DNA of 64,000 nucleotides, from NCBI RefSeq assembly GCF_001422985.1, contig NZ_LMNL01000036.1:131501-195500 (forward strand), given 5' to 3'. Position 1 is the first letter of the stretch. Each line of letters starts with the position of its first letter. Shown here piece by piece: positions 51,882-60,993 of the stretch. Under the pieces are notes generated by a model. It was not told the origin of the DNA. It saw only the letters and a list, made by a program, of their open reading frames with translations, and did not search any database. The position numbers and the translations under genes are program-made. Source of the stretch: Methylobacterium sp. Leaf117 (GTDB taxonomy: Bacteria > Pseudomonadota > Alphaproteobacteria > Rhizobiales > Beijerinckiaceae).

Positions 51882-52682
51882 ATGACCGCTCGGATCGGCT
51901 GCAAGGGCTGCAGCGAAGGAGCCGAACTCGACTTCACCTTTACCATGGCGTTCCAGCCGATCCTCGACCTCGCCGAACAGCGCGTCTGGGGCTACGAGGC
52001 CCTGGTGCGTGGCGCGGGCGGAGAATCCGCCGCCTCGATTCTCGGGCGGGTGACGCCCGAGACCGTCTACCGCTTCGATCAGGCGGCGCGGGTGAAGGCG
52101 ATCGAGCTGGCCGGGCGTCTGTTCCCGGCCGACGACGCGACCCGGCTGTCGATCAACTTCATGCCGAACGCGGTCTACGAGCCGGCGGCCTGCATTCGTT
52201 CGTCCCTGGAGGCGGCGCGCAAGGCCGGCTTCGCCCATGACCGGATCATGTTCGAGTTCACCGAGAACGAGAAGTTCCGCGACACCGCCCATGTCACCCG
52301 CATCGTGGCGGAGTACCGCCGCCAGGGCTTCCTGACCGCCCTGGATGATTTCGGCGCCGGCTTCGCCGGGCTGAACCTGCTGGCGAATTTTCAGCCCGAC
52401 CTGATCAAGATCGACATGGACCTCCTGCGCGGGATCGACAGCGATCACCGCCGCCAGATCATCGTGGCGGGCATCATCGGCATCGCCCGCTCGCTGGGCA
52501 TTGCGGTGATCGCCGAGGGTGTCGAGACGGCGGCCGAACTCGACACCCTGCGGAGCCTCGGTGCGAATCTGTTCCAGGGCTACCATTTCGCCAAGCCCCA
52601 TCTCGAAGCGCTGCCGCAGGTGTCCGGCTTCCCGGTGGCAAGCACCCCGAGACCCGCTTTGCAATGCCCGGTTTGGCAATGA
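51882..52682 (+). CDS. Stand-alone EAL domain cyclic-di-GMP phosphodiesterase
   Basis: 266 residues from ATG 51882; ATGs at 51834 and 51858 are alternatives. Almost only an EAL domain: E39-A-L41, N92, E125, D155/D156 (DDFGAG), K176 (LIKID), E212 (AEGVE) and Q232 (FQGYHFAKP) are all present, so it is probably catalytically active. No GGDEF, PAS or BLUF partner domain. The N-terminus carries C7-x-x-C10 (GCKGC), which could be redox or metal sensitive. The stop codon is in a 15-bp repeat. Confidence 0.9.
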   Translation: MTARIGCKGCSEGAELDFTFTMAFQPILDLAEQRVWGYEALVRGAGGESAASILGRVTPETVYRFDQAARVKAIELAGRLFPADDATRLSINFMPNAVYEPAACIRSSLEAARKAGFAHDRIMFEFTENEKFRDTAHVTRIVAEYRRQGFLTALDDFGAGFAGLNLLANFQPDLIKIDMDLLRGIDSDHRRQIIVAGIIGIARSLGIAVIAEGVETAAELDTLRSLGANLFQGYHFAKPHLEALPQVSGFPVASTPRPALQCPVWQ

Positions 52683-52700
52683 CCGGTTTGGCAATGACCG
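52656..52700. repeat. 15-bp tandem repeat spanning a stop codon
   Basis: Three units (52656-52670, 52671-52685, 52686-52700), consensus GTTTGGCAATGACCG, the last two identical. Each unit of the second kind encodes PVWQ-stop in the EAL gene frame, so the TGA is duplicated. The first unit differs (GCAATGCCCG) and reads through. Confidence 0.85.
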
Positions 52701-52771
52701 GCTCTTCCGGGGGCGGGCTCCCCCGCGCGCAAGTGGCTTGAGCCGGCCATCGGGACGCCCGCCTTTCCGCC

Positions 52772-53263
52772 TCAGCGCGCCGGCATCGGCATCGGCGCGC
52801 CCGGCGCACCGGTGCCTTGCGAATCTCCGGCCGACGCGATCGCCAGCATGTTGAGGAGCTTCGTGACCGAAGCCTGCGAGACCGCCGTCACGGTGGAGGC
52901 CGGATCGGCGTTCACCGCCTGAAACTTCTGGTAGGTCTTGTCGCCGTAGATCTCGGAGAGATGCTTCAACTCGTCGAGGCTGAACTTCTCCGCATAGGCC
53001 TTCGACAGGCCATCGAGCATGGTCTCGCGCTGCTTATCGAACTCGGCGCGGATCTCCTTGCGGACCGCCTCGGCCTTGTCTTCCTTCATCGGCGCCACGG
53101 TCTTTTCGAGGGCCGCCGAGAAGCCGACCTCCAGGTTCTTGAGCGTGGTCTTCTGAACCAGGTCCTTGGCAGCGGCGACCCGATCGGCCGCATCATCGGC
53201 GCGGGCGGCGATCGGCAGGCACAGGGCCGTGGTCAGGCAGAGGGTGGCGAGCAGGCGCGTCAT
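52772..53263 (-). CDS. DUF2059 secreted protein
   Basis: 163 residues. Cleavable signal peptide (MTRLLATLCLTTALCLPIAARA), then a helical domain with AEKFSLDELKHLSEIYGDKTYQKFQAVN, the DUF2059 signature. A Gly/Pro/Met tail ends the protein. Periplasmic protein of unknown role. Lies between beta-oxidation genes but has no obvious functional link. Confidence 0.83.
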   Translation of the reverse strand: MTRLLATLCLTTALCLPIAARADDAADRVAAAKDLVQKTTLKNLEVGFSAALEKTVAPMKEDKAEAVRKEIRAEFDKQRETMLDGLSKAYAEKFSLDELKHLSEIYGDKTYQKFQAVNADPASTVTAVSQASVTKLLNMLAIASAGDSQGTGAPGAPMPMPAR

Positions 53264-53436
53264 CGTGGCGTGTCCTCGGAATTTCTCGGAAGCTTCTTGC
53301 TTGTGAGCCCATCGTCGAGCGACGGCGGGCGCCGCCGTCTAACCCACTTGGCCCCCCTTGGGGAGGCGACTCCCGCATCCGCGTGGTCACGGCCCGGTGT
53401 TCGCCAAACCCGCCGCATCCCGGATCGCCGCCCCGC

Positions 53437-54645
53437 TCACACCCGTTCGATGATGGTCGCGGTGCCCATGCCGGCGCCGATGCAAAGCGTGACCAGGGCG
53501 CGCTCCTTGCCGGTGCGCTCCAGTTCGTCGAGGACGGTGCCGAGGATCATGGCGCCGGTGGCGCCCAGCGGATGGCCCATCGCGATGGCGCCGCCGCAGA
53601 CATTGATCCGTGCCGGATCGACATCGAAGGCCTGCTGGAAGCGCAGCACCACTGCGGCGAAGGCCTCATTGACCTCGAACAGGTCGATGTCGGACAGGCT
53701 CATGCCGGCGCGGGCCAGGACCTTCCTGGTCACGTCCACCGGCCCCGTGAGCATCAGGGCGGGGTCCGAGCCGATATTGGCGAAGGCGCGGATGCGGGCG
53801 CGGGGCTTCAGGCCAGCCGCGCTGCCGGCCTCGGCCGAGCCGATCAGCACCGCGGCCGCGCCATCGACGATGCCGGACGAATTACCGGCGTGGTGGACGT
53901 GGTTGACGGTCTCGACATCGGGATGCGCATCGACCGCGACCGCGTCGAAGCCGCCCATCTGTCCCATCTGGACGAAGGACGCCTTGAGCTGGCCGAGAGA
54001 CTGCATGTCGGTCGAGGGCCGCATGTGCTCGTCGGTGGCGAGCAAGGTGATGCCGTTGATGTCGCGCACCGGCACCACGGCATCGGCGAAGCGGCCCTCG
54101 GCCCAGGAGGCGGCGGAGCGCTTCTGCGACTCGACCGCGTAGGCGTCGCAATCGTCCCGGCTGAAACCGTATTTCGAGGCGATGAGATCGGCCGACACGC
54201 CCTGGGGCATGAACCACGACTTGATCGCGATGGCGGGATCCACCGGCCAGGCGCCGCCAGAGGCACCGAGGCCGACGCGGCTCATGGATTCGACACCGCC
54301 GCCGATGGTCATGTCGTGCTGCCCGGCCATGACCTGCGCGGCGGCGAAGTTCACCGCGTCGAGGCCCGAGGCGCAGAACCGGTTGATCTGCACTCCCGGA
54401 ACGTGATCGCCGTAATCGGCCACCAGGGCGGCCGCGCGGGCGATGTCGCCGCCGGCCTCACCCACGGGATCGACGCAGCCCAGGATTACGTCGTCGACGC
54501 GCCGGGTGTCGAGATCGTTGCGCTCCTTGAGCGCCCGCAGGGCCACTTCGGCGAGGCGCAGGGCGGTCACCTCGTGCAGCGAGCCATCGGGCTTGCCGCG
54601 TCCCCGGGGGGTGCGGACGTGATCGTAGATGAAGGCCTCGGGCAT
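53437..54645 (-). CDS. Acetyl-CoA C-acyltransferase (thiolase)
   Basis: 402 residues. Acyl-enzyme cysteine in NRFCASGLDAVNFAAAQV, then HHAGNSSGIVDGAAAVL, NEAFAAVVLRF, CGGAIAMGHPLGATGA and the C-terminal CIGAGMGTATI with the second cysteine. Catalyses thiolytic release of acetyl-CoA. Expected partner of the FadJ-like enzyme. Gap of about 200 bp from the acyl-CoA dehydrogenase contains the dispersed repeat copy B. Confidence 0.94.
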   Translation of the reverse strand: MPEAFIYDHVRTPRGRGKPDGSLHEVTALRLAEVALRALKERNDLDTRRVDDVILGCVDPVGEAGGDIARAAALVADYGDHVPGVQINRFCASGLDAVNFAAAQVMAGQHDMTIGGGVESMSRVGLGASGGAWPVDPAIAIKSWFMPQGVSADLIASKYGFSRDDCDAYAVESQKRSAASWAEGRFADAVVPVRDINGITLLATDEHMRPSTDMQSLGQLKASFVQMGQMGGFDAVAVDAHPDVETVNHVHHAGNSSGIVDGAAAVLIGSAEAGSAAGLKPRARIRAFANIGSDPALMLTGPVDVTRKVLARAGMSLSDIDLFEVNEAFAAVVLRFQQAFDVDPARINVCGGAIAMGHPLGATGAMILGTVLDELERTGKERALVTLCIGAGMGTATIIERV

Positions 54646-54706
54646 GCGCGCTTCCCTCTGGGTCGCTCCGATCGGGCGACGGCATTCAAAATCGTTCTCG
54701 TATCTC

Positions 54707-54822
54707 CGTCATTCCGGGGCCGCGAAGCGGAACCCGGAATCCAGAGCCGCAAACAGATCCAAGGTTTGCCGCGTCGGCGGTTCTGGATTCCGGGTTCGCT
54801 CTGCGAGCGCCCCGGAATGACG
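54707..54822. repeat. Dispersed palindromic repeat, copy B
   Basis: 116 bp with near-perfect terminal inverted arms: CGTCATTCCGGGGC at the left and GCGCCCCGGAATGACG at the right. Inner arms AACCCGGAATCCAGA and TCTGGATTCCGGGTT are also inverse. Together they would fold into one long hairpin. Same family as copy A (43045-43182), better preserved. Confidence 0.9.
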
Positions 54823-54850
54823 CGGTAGCCTGAAGGACTGTCGGTCCGGT

Positions 54851-56638
54851 CTAAAACGCCTCGGCGCCAAGCGCCATCGTCGTCTCGGCCCCGGCCTTGA
54901 TCCGGACCAGCCGGGTCGCGGTCTCCGGCAGCATCCGTTCCATGTAGAAGCGCCCGACCACAAGCTTGGCGGCCATCGCCTCGGACGGCGCCTCGGCTTG
55001 GCGCGCCAGGGCGGCCTTGGCGATGCGGGCCCACATGTAGCCCAAGGCGACGAGGCCGAGCAGGTGCATGTAGTCGGTGGCACCCGCGCCAGCATTGTCA
55101 GGCTTGGAGAAGGCGTTCTGCATGAACCACATGGTGGCGCCCTGCAGGTCGTTGAGCCCGGCCTGGAGCGGCGCGACGTAGGGCTTCATCGCCTCGTCCT
55201 CGCCGTGGTCCTTGAGGAAGGTCTGGACCTCGCCGAGGAAGCTCATCATCGCCCGGCCGCCGTCCTTGGGCAGCTTGCGGCCGATCAGGTCCATGGCCTG
55301 GATGCCGTTGGCGCCCTCGTAGATCATGGCGATCCGGGCATCGCGCACGAATTGCGACATGCCCCATTCTTCGATGTAGCCGTGCCCGCCGAACATCTGC
55401 TGGGCCTCGACCGCGTTGGCGAAGCCGCGATCGGTCAGCACGCCCTTCACCACCGGAGTCATCAGCCCCATGTGGTCTTCCGCCGCCTGGCGCTGCTTCT
55501 CGTCATCCGAGCGATGGCCGATATCGGCCTGCAGCGCGGTCCAGAGCACGAGGGCGCGGGCGGCCTCGTTGAAGGCGCGGATGCCCATCAGGGTCCGGCG
55601 CACGTCGGGGTGGACGATGATCGGGTCGGCCGCCTTCTCGGGGGCCTTGGCGCCGGTGAGCGCGCGGCCCTGGAGGCGATCCTTCGCGTAGGCGACGGCG
55701 TTCTGATAGGCGACCTCGGACTGGCCCAGTCCCTGGATGCCGACCGCGAGGCGGGCCTCGTTCATCATGACGAACATCGCGTTCAGGCCGCGATTCTCCT
55801 GGCCGACCAGCCAGCCCTTGGCGCCGTCGTAGTTCATGACGCAGGTCGAGTTGCCGTGGATGCCCATCTTGTGCTCGAGGGAGCCGCATGAGACCGGGTT
55901 GCGCTCGCCCACCGAGCCGTCCGCGTTGACCAGAAACTTCGGCACCACGAAGAGCGAGATGCCCTTGGTGCCGGCCGGGGCGCCCTCGATGCGGGCGATG
56001 ACGAGGTGGATGATGTTCTCGGACAGGTCGTGCTCGCCGGCCGAGATGAAGATCTTCGTGCCGGTCAGGCTGTAGGAGCCGTCGCCGTTGGGCACCGCCT
56101 TGGTCTTGAGGAGGCCGAGATCCGTGCCGCAATGGGGCTCGGTGAGGTTCATGGTGCCGGTCCAGGCGCCCTCCACCATCTTCGGCAGGTAGAGCGATTT
56201 CTGCGCCTCGGAGCCGTGCACCTCCAGGGCGGCCATCGCGCCCTGGGTCAGGCCCGGATACATGCCGAGCGCCAGGTTGGCTCCCGAGGCGAATTCCTGG
56301 ATCGCGCTGTTGAGGGTGTGTGGCAGGGCCTGTCCGCCATAGGCCTCGGGCATCGACAGCCCCATCCAGCCGCCCTGCGCGTAGGCGTCGTAGGCGGCCT
56401 TGAACCCCTTCGGCGTCGTGACGCTGCCGTCCGGATGCCGGGTGCAGCCCTCCCGGTCGCCGATGGCGTTCAGGGGGGCCAGCACGGTCTCGGCGAGCTT
56501 GGCGCCCTCGTTCAGCACGGCCTCAATCACGTCGGGAGAGGCGTCCGAGAAGCCGCGCAGGTTGTCGTAGCGGTGAAACCCGAGCACGTCGTTCAGCAGG
56601 AACAGGACGTCCTCGACCGGTGCCTTGTAGCTGGGCAT
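54851..56638 (-). CDS. Acyl-CoA dehydrogenase, long form with C-terminal extension
   Basis: 595 residues, the long class typical of alphaproteobacterial fatty acid degradation. ACAD motifs: MNLTEPHCGTDLGLLKTKA (FAD-binding loop), GTKIFISAGEHD, IGIQGLGQSEVAYQNAVAYAKDRLQGR, QMFGGHGYIEEWGMSQFVRDARIAMIYEGANGIQAMDLIGRKL; the glutamate in YEGANG is the likely catalytic base. The last about 110 residues form the C-terminal extra domain (VALGYMWARIAKAALAR). Performs the first beta-oxidation step. Confidence 0.94.
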   Translation of the reverse strand: MPSYKAPVEDVLFLLNDVLGFHRYDNLRGFSDASPDVIEAVLNEGAKLAETVLAPLNAIGDREGCTRHPDGSVTTPKGFKAAYDAYAQGGWMGLSMPEAYGGQALPHTLNSAIQEFASGANLALGMYPGLTQGAMAALEVHGSEAQKSLYLPKMVEGAWTGTMNLTEPHCGTDLGLLKTKAVPNGDGSYSLTGTKIFISAGEHDLSENIIHLVIARIEGAPAGTKGISLFVVPKFLVNADGSVGERNPVSCGSLEHKMGIHGNSTCVMNYDGAKGWLVGQENRGLNAMFVMMNEARLAVGIQGLGQSEVAYQNAVAYAKDRLQGRALTGAKAPEKAADPIIVHPDVRRTLMGIRAFNEAARALVLWTALQADIGHRSDDEKQRQAAEDHMGLMTPVVKGVLTDRGFANAVEAQQMFGGHGYIEEWGMSQFVRDARIAMIYEGANGIQAMDLIGRKLPKDGGRAMMSFLGEVQTFLKDHGEDEAMKPYVAPLQAGLNDLQGATMWFMQNAFSKPDNAGAGATDYMHLLGLVALGYMWARIAKAALARQAEAPSEAMAAKLVVGRFYMERMLPETATRLVRIKAGAETTMALGAEAF

Positions 56639-56945
56639 CGCGCATCATCTCCCGGAAACCGCTGCGGTCCTGACCACCCTTCCGGCCGCCGGCGCACCTG
56701 ATGGTTCATATCTAAACTATTCTTTGACGAGTGCAATGGGCGTGAGCCCTGGCCGCGCACAGATTCGGAGTGCGAGCCGGTAGCGTTCCCCGGCTGTAAA
56801 CCCGCAATCGACGGCATCTTAACCGGCTGTTTACCAAGACTACCAAATGTCACGGATGATGGATCTGACGTTAACCCGCCGTCTCGGTTCCAGCGGCGGG
56901 AGCATTCGCGGATCGAGCCATGGACTTCGCCAGTCAGGTTTGACG
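56639..56945. other. Divergent promoter region between beta-oxidation and PodJ-like genes
   Basis: 307 bp, with an A/T-richer part near 56700-56720 and 56790-56880. It contains a TTAA-N7-TTTA motif (56819-56833) like a CtrA box and a palindromic GTTAAC at 56870-56875. Open frames to 56847 continue from the PodJ-like gene but without conserved content. I see nothing else. Confidence 0.5.
56819..56833 (+). promoter_or_regulatory. Candidate CtrA-type binding site
   Basis: TTAA, seven bases, then TTTA: 7 of 8 positions fit TTAA-N7-TTAA. It lies about 113 bp before the chosen start of the PodJ-like gene. Caulobacter podJ is cell-cycle controlled, which makes a CtrA or related site plausible, but a single near match is weak. 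Confidence 0.35.
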
Positions 56946-59900
56946 ATGACACGCAACGCCACGCTCAACCTCGAAGGCTTCGATCCCGACGTTCTCGAGG
57001 CGGCGCGCGACGTCGCACGCCGCGCGGGCGTTCCGGTCGAGACTTGGATCGCCTCCATCGTCGAACCCAGCGCCCTCGTCGCGTCGCCGTCAGCCATCCC
57101 TTCCTCTGTCCACGTGCCGGCGCCCGAAAAGCCCCGTCAGGCCGAACCGGTCGACAGCCCGCACCCGATTCCGCCGGCGGTGGAATCACCGGCGTCGCCC
57201 CCCGGCATGAACGCGGCCCTCGCGGAGATGATGCGGCGTCTCGACGGCATCGACCAGCGCATCGCCTCGGAGACCAAGCCGTCCCCAAATATCGAGGCCC
57301 AGCCCGTCGCAGGCCTCGAGGAGTCCCGCATCGCTTCGGCCGGGACCGGTAGTCCCCCGGGCGACGCGATGGCCGAACGCCTCGCCGCCATTGAGCGCCG
57401 GATGAACGAACTCGGCGAGCAGATCGCCACGCCGCGTCCCCTCGGCCGTCGCGGCCGGCCGGCCGTCACCGAGGTCCGCGAAGCGGTCAGCGAAATCCGC
57501 CAGCGCCAGCGCGAACTCGCCGGTGGCGTCGTCGCATCCGCGCCGGTCGTCGCCCCCGAGCCGCGCTCCGACGCCGCAGTCGAGTCCGTCGCCATCGCCG
57601 AGTTGCAGACAGAGACCCTGCGGCTGCGCGAATCGATCGGAAGCCTCGCCAGCGGCCGTGATGTCGGCGCGCTCGAGAAGGCGATGCACGCCCTCGCGGC
57701 CGACGTCCAGAAGGTCCAGGCCCCGTCCGACCTCGCCGCCATCGCGGCCCCCATCGAGGCCATCCGGGTCCAGGTCGAGCGCCTGGCCGAGGATGTCGCC
57801 GAGAACGTCCACGCCCGCGTCGCTGCCGATGTCGAGCGCCTGGCCGCCAAGATGGACGGCGTCGCTCCCGGCTTCGCCGAACAGGATGTGCTGGCCGGCC
57901 TGTTCCGCGAACTCGACGAGATCCGCCGCCTGATCGGGTCGCTGCCCGGGCTCGAGCGGATTCAGAGCCTCGCCGTCGGCCTCCAGTCGATCAGCAACCA
58001 GATCTCCCAGCTCCACGAGGGGATGCCGGGCGAGACCACGGGGCTTGCCGAGCTTCGTCCGCTCCTGGAGGAGATCCGCCTCGGGCTCCGGTCGCGGTCG
58101 GATGCCGGCATCGGCGAGCAGATCAAGAAGATGAGCGTCAAGCTCGATGCCCTCCGGGGCAGCGGCGAGACGGTGTCGTACACTGATTCCGACGCGATCC
58201 TTCATCGCATTGATGCCCTGGCCGAGACGGTCGAGCGGGTCAGCATCAACCCGGTCGGCGACCTGATCGGCCGCCTCGAAGATCTCGGGGCGACCCTGCG
58301 CCGACCCGCGATGCCGGACGAGAATCTCGCCTCCATCCACGGCATGCTGCACGAGCTGACCGTCAAGCTCGATCGCATCGGCACGAGCGAGGGTCCGCGT
58401 GACGAGGGCCTCGACGCCCTGGAGCAGCAGGTCCTGGCCCTGGCCGGACGCATCGACACCCGCGACGCAGACCCGGCGCTCGCCGGTCTCCAGCGGACCA
58501 TGACCGACCTGCTCGATCAGGTCTCGGCCCTGCGGGCCGAGGCGCCGATCGAGGCCGCGGTGGAGCGCGCAGCGCGCAATGCCGTCGCTGAAACCATGGG
58601 GTCGGCGGCCGAAACCGGCGAAGTCGCCCTACTGCGGGCCAGCCTCGCCGACCTGCGCGCCCATCAGGTCGCGTCCGAGCAGCGGATGCAGTCGACGCTT
58701 ACCGGCGTCTACGCGGCTTTGGAGCGTCTCGTCGGCCGCGTCGGTCCGACGGATGCGGAGATCGCGGCCCCCGCCACCCCCCGTCCGGGCAAGGACGCGC
58801 CTGACACGGAAACAACCGAGACCCTTGCCGCTGCGGCGAGACCGGTTCGGCGCCCGGCCGAGATGCGCGCCGGCCGCCCGGCCTCTGCCGGTCCCGACCT
58901 GCCGCTGGAGCCGGGCGCGGGGCGTCCGGGCCGCGAGCGCTCCGCCGATCGGCTCGGCGCCGACGAGACCCAGAGCGCCGGCGACAGCGACATCAAGACC
59001 AGCTTCATCGCCGCGGCCCGGCGGGCCGCCCAGGCCGCCCAGGCCGAGGCTTCGGGACAGTCCGCAATCTCGGCGGCTCAGGCGCAGCGGGACAACACCC
59101 AGGCCTCCGATCCGCGCGGCCGTCTCGCGCGCTTCCGCAGCGGCATCGACCGCCGCCGCAAGCCGCTCCTGCTCGGACTGGCCGCCGTGGTGTTGCTGCT
59201 CGGCGCCCTCCAGGCCCTGACCACCAAGAAGACCGCCGACACCGATCAGCTCGCGGGCGAGCCCGTCGCGGCCGTATCCACACCCCAGGGTGGCCCCGCC
59301 GGCGTTGCTGCGAAGACCACGCAGGGTGCTGTCAATGCCGATGGGGTGGCGGCCGCATCGAAGCCGCAGGACGGCCAGGGCACGGCGACGGCGATCCCCG
59401 ATCCCCAGACCACGCAATCCCTTGGCGACAATCGCGCGTCCCCCGAGAGTTCCGCCCCCAAGCCCGCGAGCGCGATCGGACCGGGCGCGGCCCGCCCCCC
59501 GCTGCCGCGCGTCGCCTCCATGGCGACCCTGTCCTCCGAGCTCGGCGTCGTTCCGGCAACCTTGAGCAAGCTGCGCCAGGCCGCCCTCGAGGGCGATACG
59601 GCTGCGGCCTACGATCTCGCCAGCCGGGCCAGCGAGGGCCGCGGCATGGTGCGCAACCCGGTTCTGGCCGGGAAGATCTACGAGCAGGTGGCTGCGAGCG
59701 GCTTCGCGCCGGCCCAGTACAAGCTTGGAAACCTCTACGAGAAGGGGATCGGCGTCACCCGCGACCTCGCACAGGCGAAACTCTGGTACGGGCGAGCGGC
59801 GGACCTCGGCAACGCCCGCGCCATGCACAACCTCGCGGTCATTCACGCCGAGAACCCCGCTGCGGCGGGCAAGCCGGACTTCGCCACCGCATCCGGCTGG

Positions 59901-60245
59901 TTCAAGCGCGCCGCCGAATTCGGCCTGCGGGACAGCCAGTACAATCTGGCGGTGCTCTATGCCCGCGGCATGGGCGTGCAGCAGGATCTGGTCCAATCCT
60001 ACCTCTGGTTCTCCGCCGCTGCGGCGCAGGGCGACGAGGACGCCGGGAAGAAGCGTGACGACGTGGCGGCCAAGCTGGAGCCGAAGGATCTGGCCGCCGC
60101 CCGCGCCCAGGCCGAGGCTTTCAAGGCGAAGGTGCCGGAGCCGAGCGCCAACGCCGTTCCAGCGCCGGCCGTGACCGAGAACACCATGAGCCTTCTCGGA
60201 GCACCGCCACCGACCACGGCGATCCCGCCCGGCCGCCGGACCTGA
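56946..60245 (+). CDS. PodJ-like coiled-coil / transmembrane / Sel1-repeat polarity protein
   Basis: 1,099 residues from ATG 56946; earlier in-frame ATGs (56847, 56859) precede the conserved start TLNLEGFDPDVLEAARDVARRAGVPVETWI. Layout: N-terminal helical motif as in PodJ, a long cytoplasmic region with many heptad-like stretches (about 120-640), low-complexity linker, one membrane helix at about 735-755, a periplasmic Pro/Ala stretch, then Sel1 repeats (about 870-1060; AAYDLASRASEGRGMVRN, AQYKLGNLYEKGIGVTRD, SQYNLAVLYARGMGVQQD). Caulobacter PodJ ends with a peptidoglycan-binding domain; here it stops after Sel1. Likely a pole-organising protein. Confidence 0.82.
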   Translation: MTRNATLNLEGFDPDVLEAARDVARRAGVPVETWIASIVEPSALVASPSAIPSSVHVPAPEKPRQAEPVDSPHPIPPAVESPASPPGMNAALAEMMRRLDGIDQRIASETKPSPNIEAQPVAGLEESRIASAGTGSPPGDAMAERLAAIERRMNELGEQIATPRPLGRRGRPAVTEVREAVSEIRQRQRELAGGVVASAPVVAPEPRSDAAVESVAIAELQTETLRLRESIGSLASGRDVGALEKAMHALAADVQKVQAPSDLAAIAAPIEAIRVQVERLAEDVAENVHARVAADVERLAAKMDGVAPGFAEQDVLAGLFRELDEIRRLIGSLPGLERIQSLAVGLQSISNQISQLHEGMPGETTGLAELRPLLEEIRLGLRSRSDAGIGEQIKKMSVKLDALRGSGETVSYTDSDAILHRIDALAETVERVSINPVGDLIGRLEDLGATLRRPAMPDENLASIHGMLHELTVKLDRIGTSEGPRDEGLDALEQQVLALAGRIDTRDADPALAGLQRTMTDLLDQVSALRAEAPIEAAVERAARNAVAETMGSAAETGEVALLRASLADLRAHQVASEQRMQSTLTGVYAALERLVGRVGPTDAEIAAPATPRPGKDAPDTETTETLAAAARPVRRPAEMRAGRPASAGPDLPLEPGAGRPGRERSADRLGADETQSAGDSDIKTSFIAAARRAAQAAQAEASGQSAISAAQAQRDNTQASDPRGRLARFRSGIDRRRKPLLLGLAAVVLLLGALQALTTKKTADTDQLAGEPVAAVSTPQGGPAGVAAKTTQGAVNADGVAAASKPQDGQGTATAIPDPQTTQSLGDNRASPESSAPKPASAIGPGAARPPLPRVASMATLSSELGVVPATLSKLRQAALEGDTAAAYDLASRASEGRGMVRNPVLAGKIYEQVAASGFAPAQYKLGNLYEKGIGVTRDLAQAKLWYGRAADLGNARAMHNLAVIHAENPAAAGKPDFATASGWFKRAAEFGLRDSQYNLAVLYARGMGVQQDLVQSYLWFSAAAAQGDEDAGKKRDDVAAKLEPKDLAAARAQAEAFKAKVPEPSANAVPAPAVTENTMSLLGAPPPTTAIPPGRRT

Positions 60246-60539
60246 CGCTGCATCTCGCTTCGAAGCCCATGCTTCAGGCCGGCTGCCGCTGGGCGCACGC
60301 CACGGTGCCGGGTTCGGCAGGCCTGCGAGCTTCTGCCGCCGTCTCGCAATGCAGCGAACCGGGCTTTTCGGGCGTTGGAAAATCGGTGATCCTTTAAAAG
60401 GAGACCGGTGACGGAGCTGCACGCCAGACCCGGCCCGGCTTTCCCATCCTGGTAAATCCACTCCGGAATCATCCATCCCGGAGATATCCATGCCGGAATA
60501 CATGCCGCCGGTCGCGGCGTTCGGAAGAGCGGAGAACTG

Positions 60540-60977
60540 ATGGCGCGCCTGACGTCGGTCCCACCGGCCGCCCTCATCCTGGGGATCGCCGGGCTGATTC
60601 CTTTCCTGGGGTTCGCGCTGCTCTCGGTCAGCGGCTCCGATGGCGGTCTCAGCACCATCGGCCTCAGCCCACGCCTCGTGCTCTCGACCTACGGCGCCGT
60701 GATCGCGTCCTTTCTCGGCGGCATCCGCTGGGGAGCGGCCGCCGCACGGAATTCCGGCAGCGCCGACTACGCCATCGCCATCCTGCCCTCGCTGATCGCC
60801 TGGGCGGCCTTGGCCGCACCGGCCCCCTGGGATCTGCGCATCCTCGGTATCCTGGTCCTGGCCTGGGGCTTCGTCGACCAGGACTTGCCCCGCCGCGGCC
60901 TGGTCCCGGTCTGGCTCGGGCGCCTGCGCCTCGTCCTGTCGGGCGTCGCCGGCGCGTCGCTGCTGATCGCGGCCTGA
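60540..60977 (+). CDS. DUF3429 membrane protein
   Basis: 145 residues with four to five hydrophobic segments. Matches DUF3429: ILGIAGLIPFLGFALL, LSTYGAVIASFLGGIRWGAA, and LVLAWGFVDQDLPRRGLVPVW. Function unknown. Stands about 290 bp after the PodJ-like gene; that gap shows only short degenerate CCGGAATNCATC repeats near 60470-60510. Confidence 0.85.
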   Translation: MARLTSVPPAALILGIAGLIPFLGFALLSVSGSDGGLSTIGLSPRLVLSTYGAVIASFLGGIRWGAAAARNSGSADYAIAILPSLIAWAALAAPAPWDLRILGILVLAWGFVDQDLPRRGLVPVWLGRLRLVLSGVAGASLLIAA

Positions 60978-60993
60978 TCGACCGGACCCCGCC

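Noticed and set aside
52776..54828. Long plus-strand ORFs (52817-54142 and 53383-54828)
   Set aside because: Antisense of DUF2059 and thiolase genes; composition typical of high-GC shadow frames.
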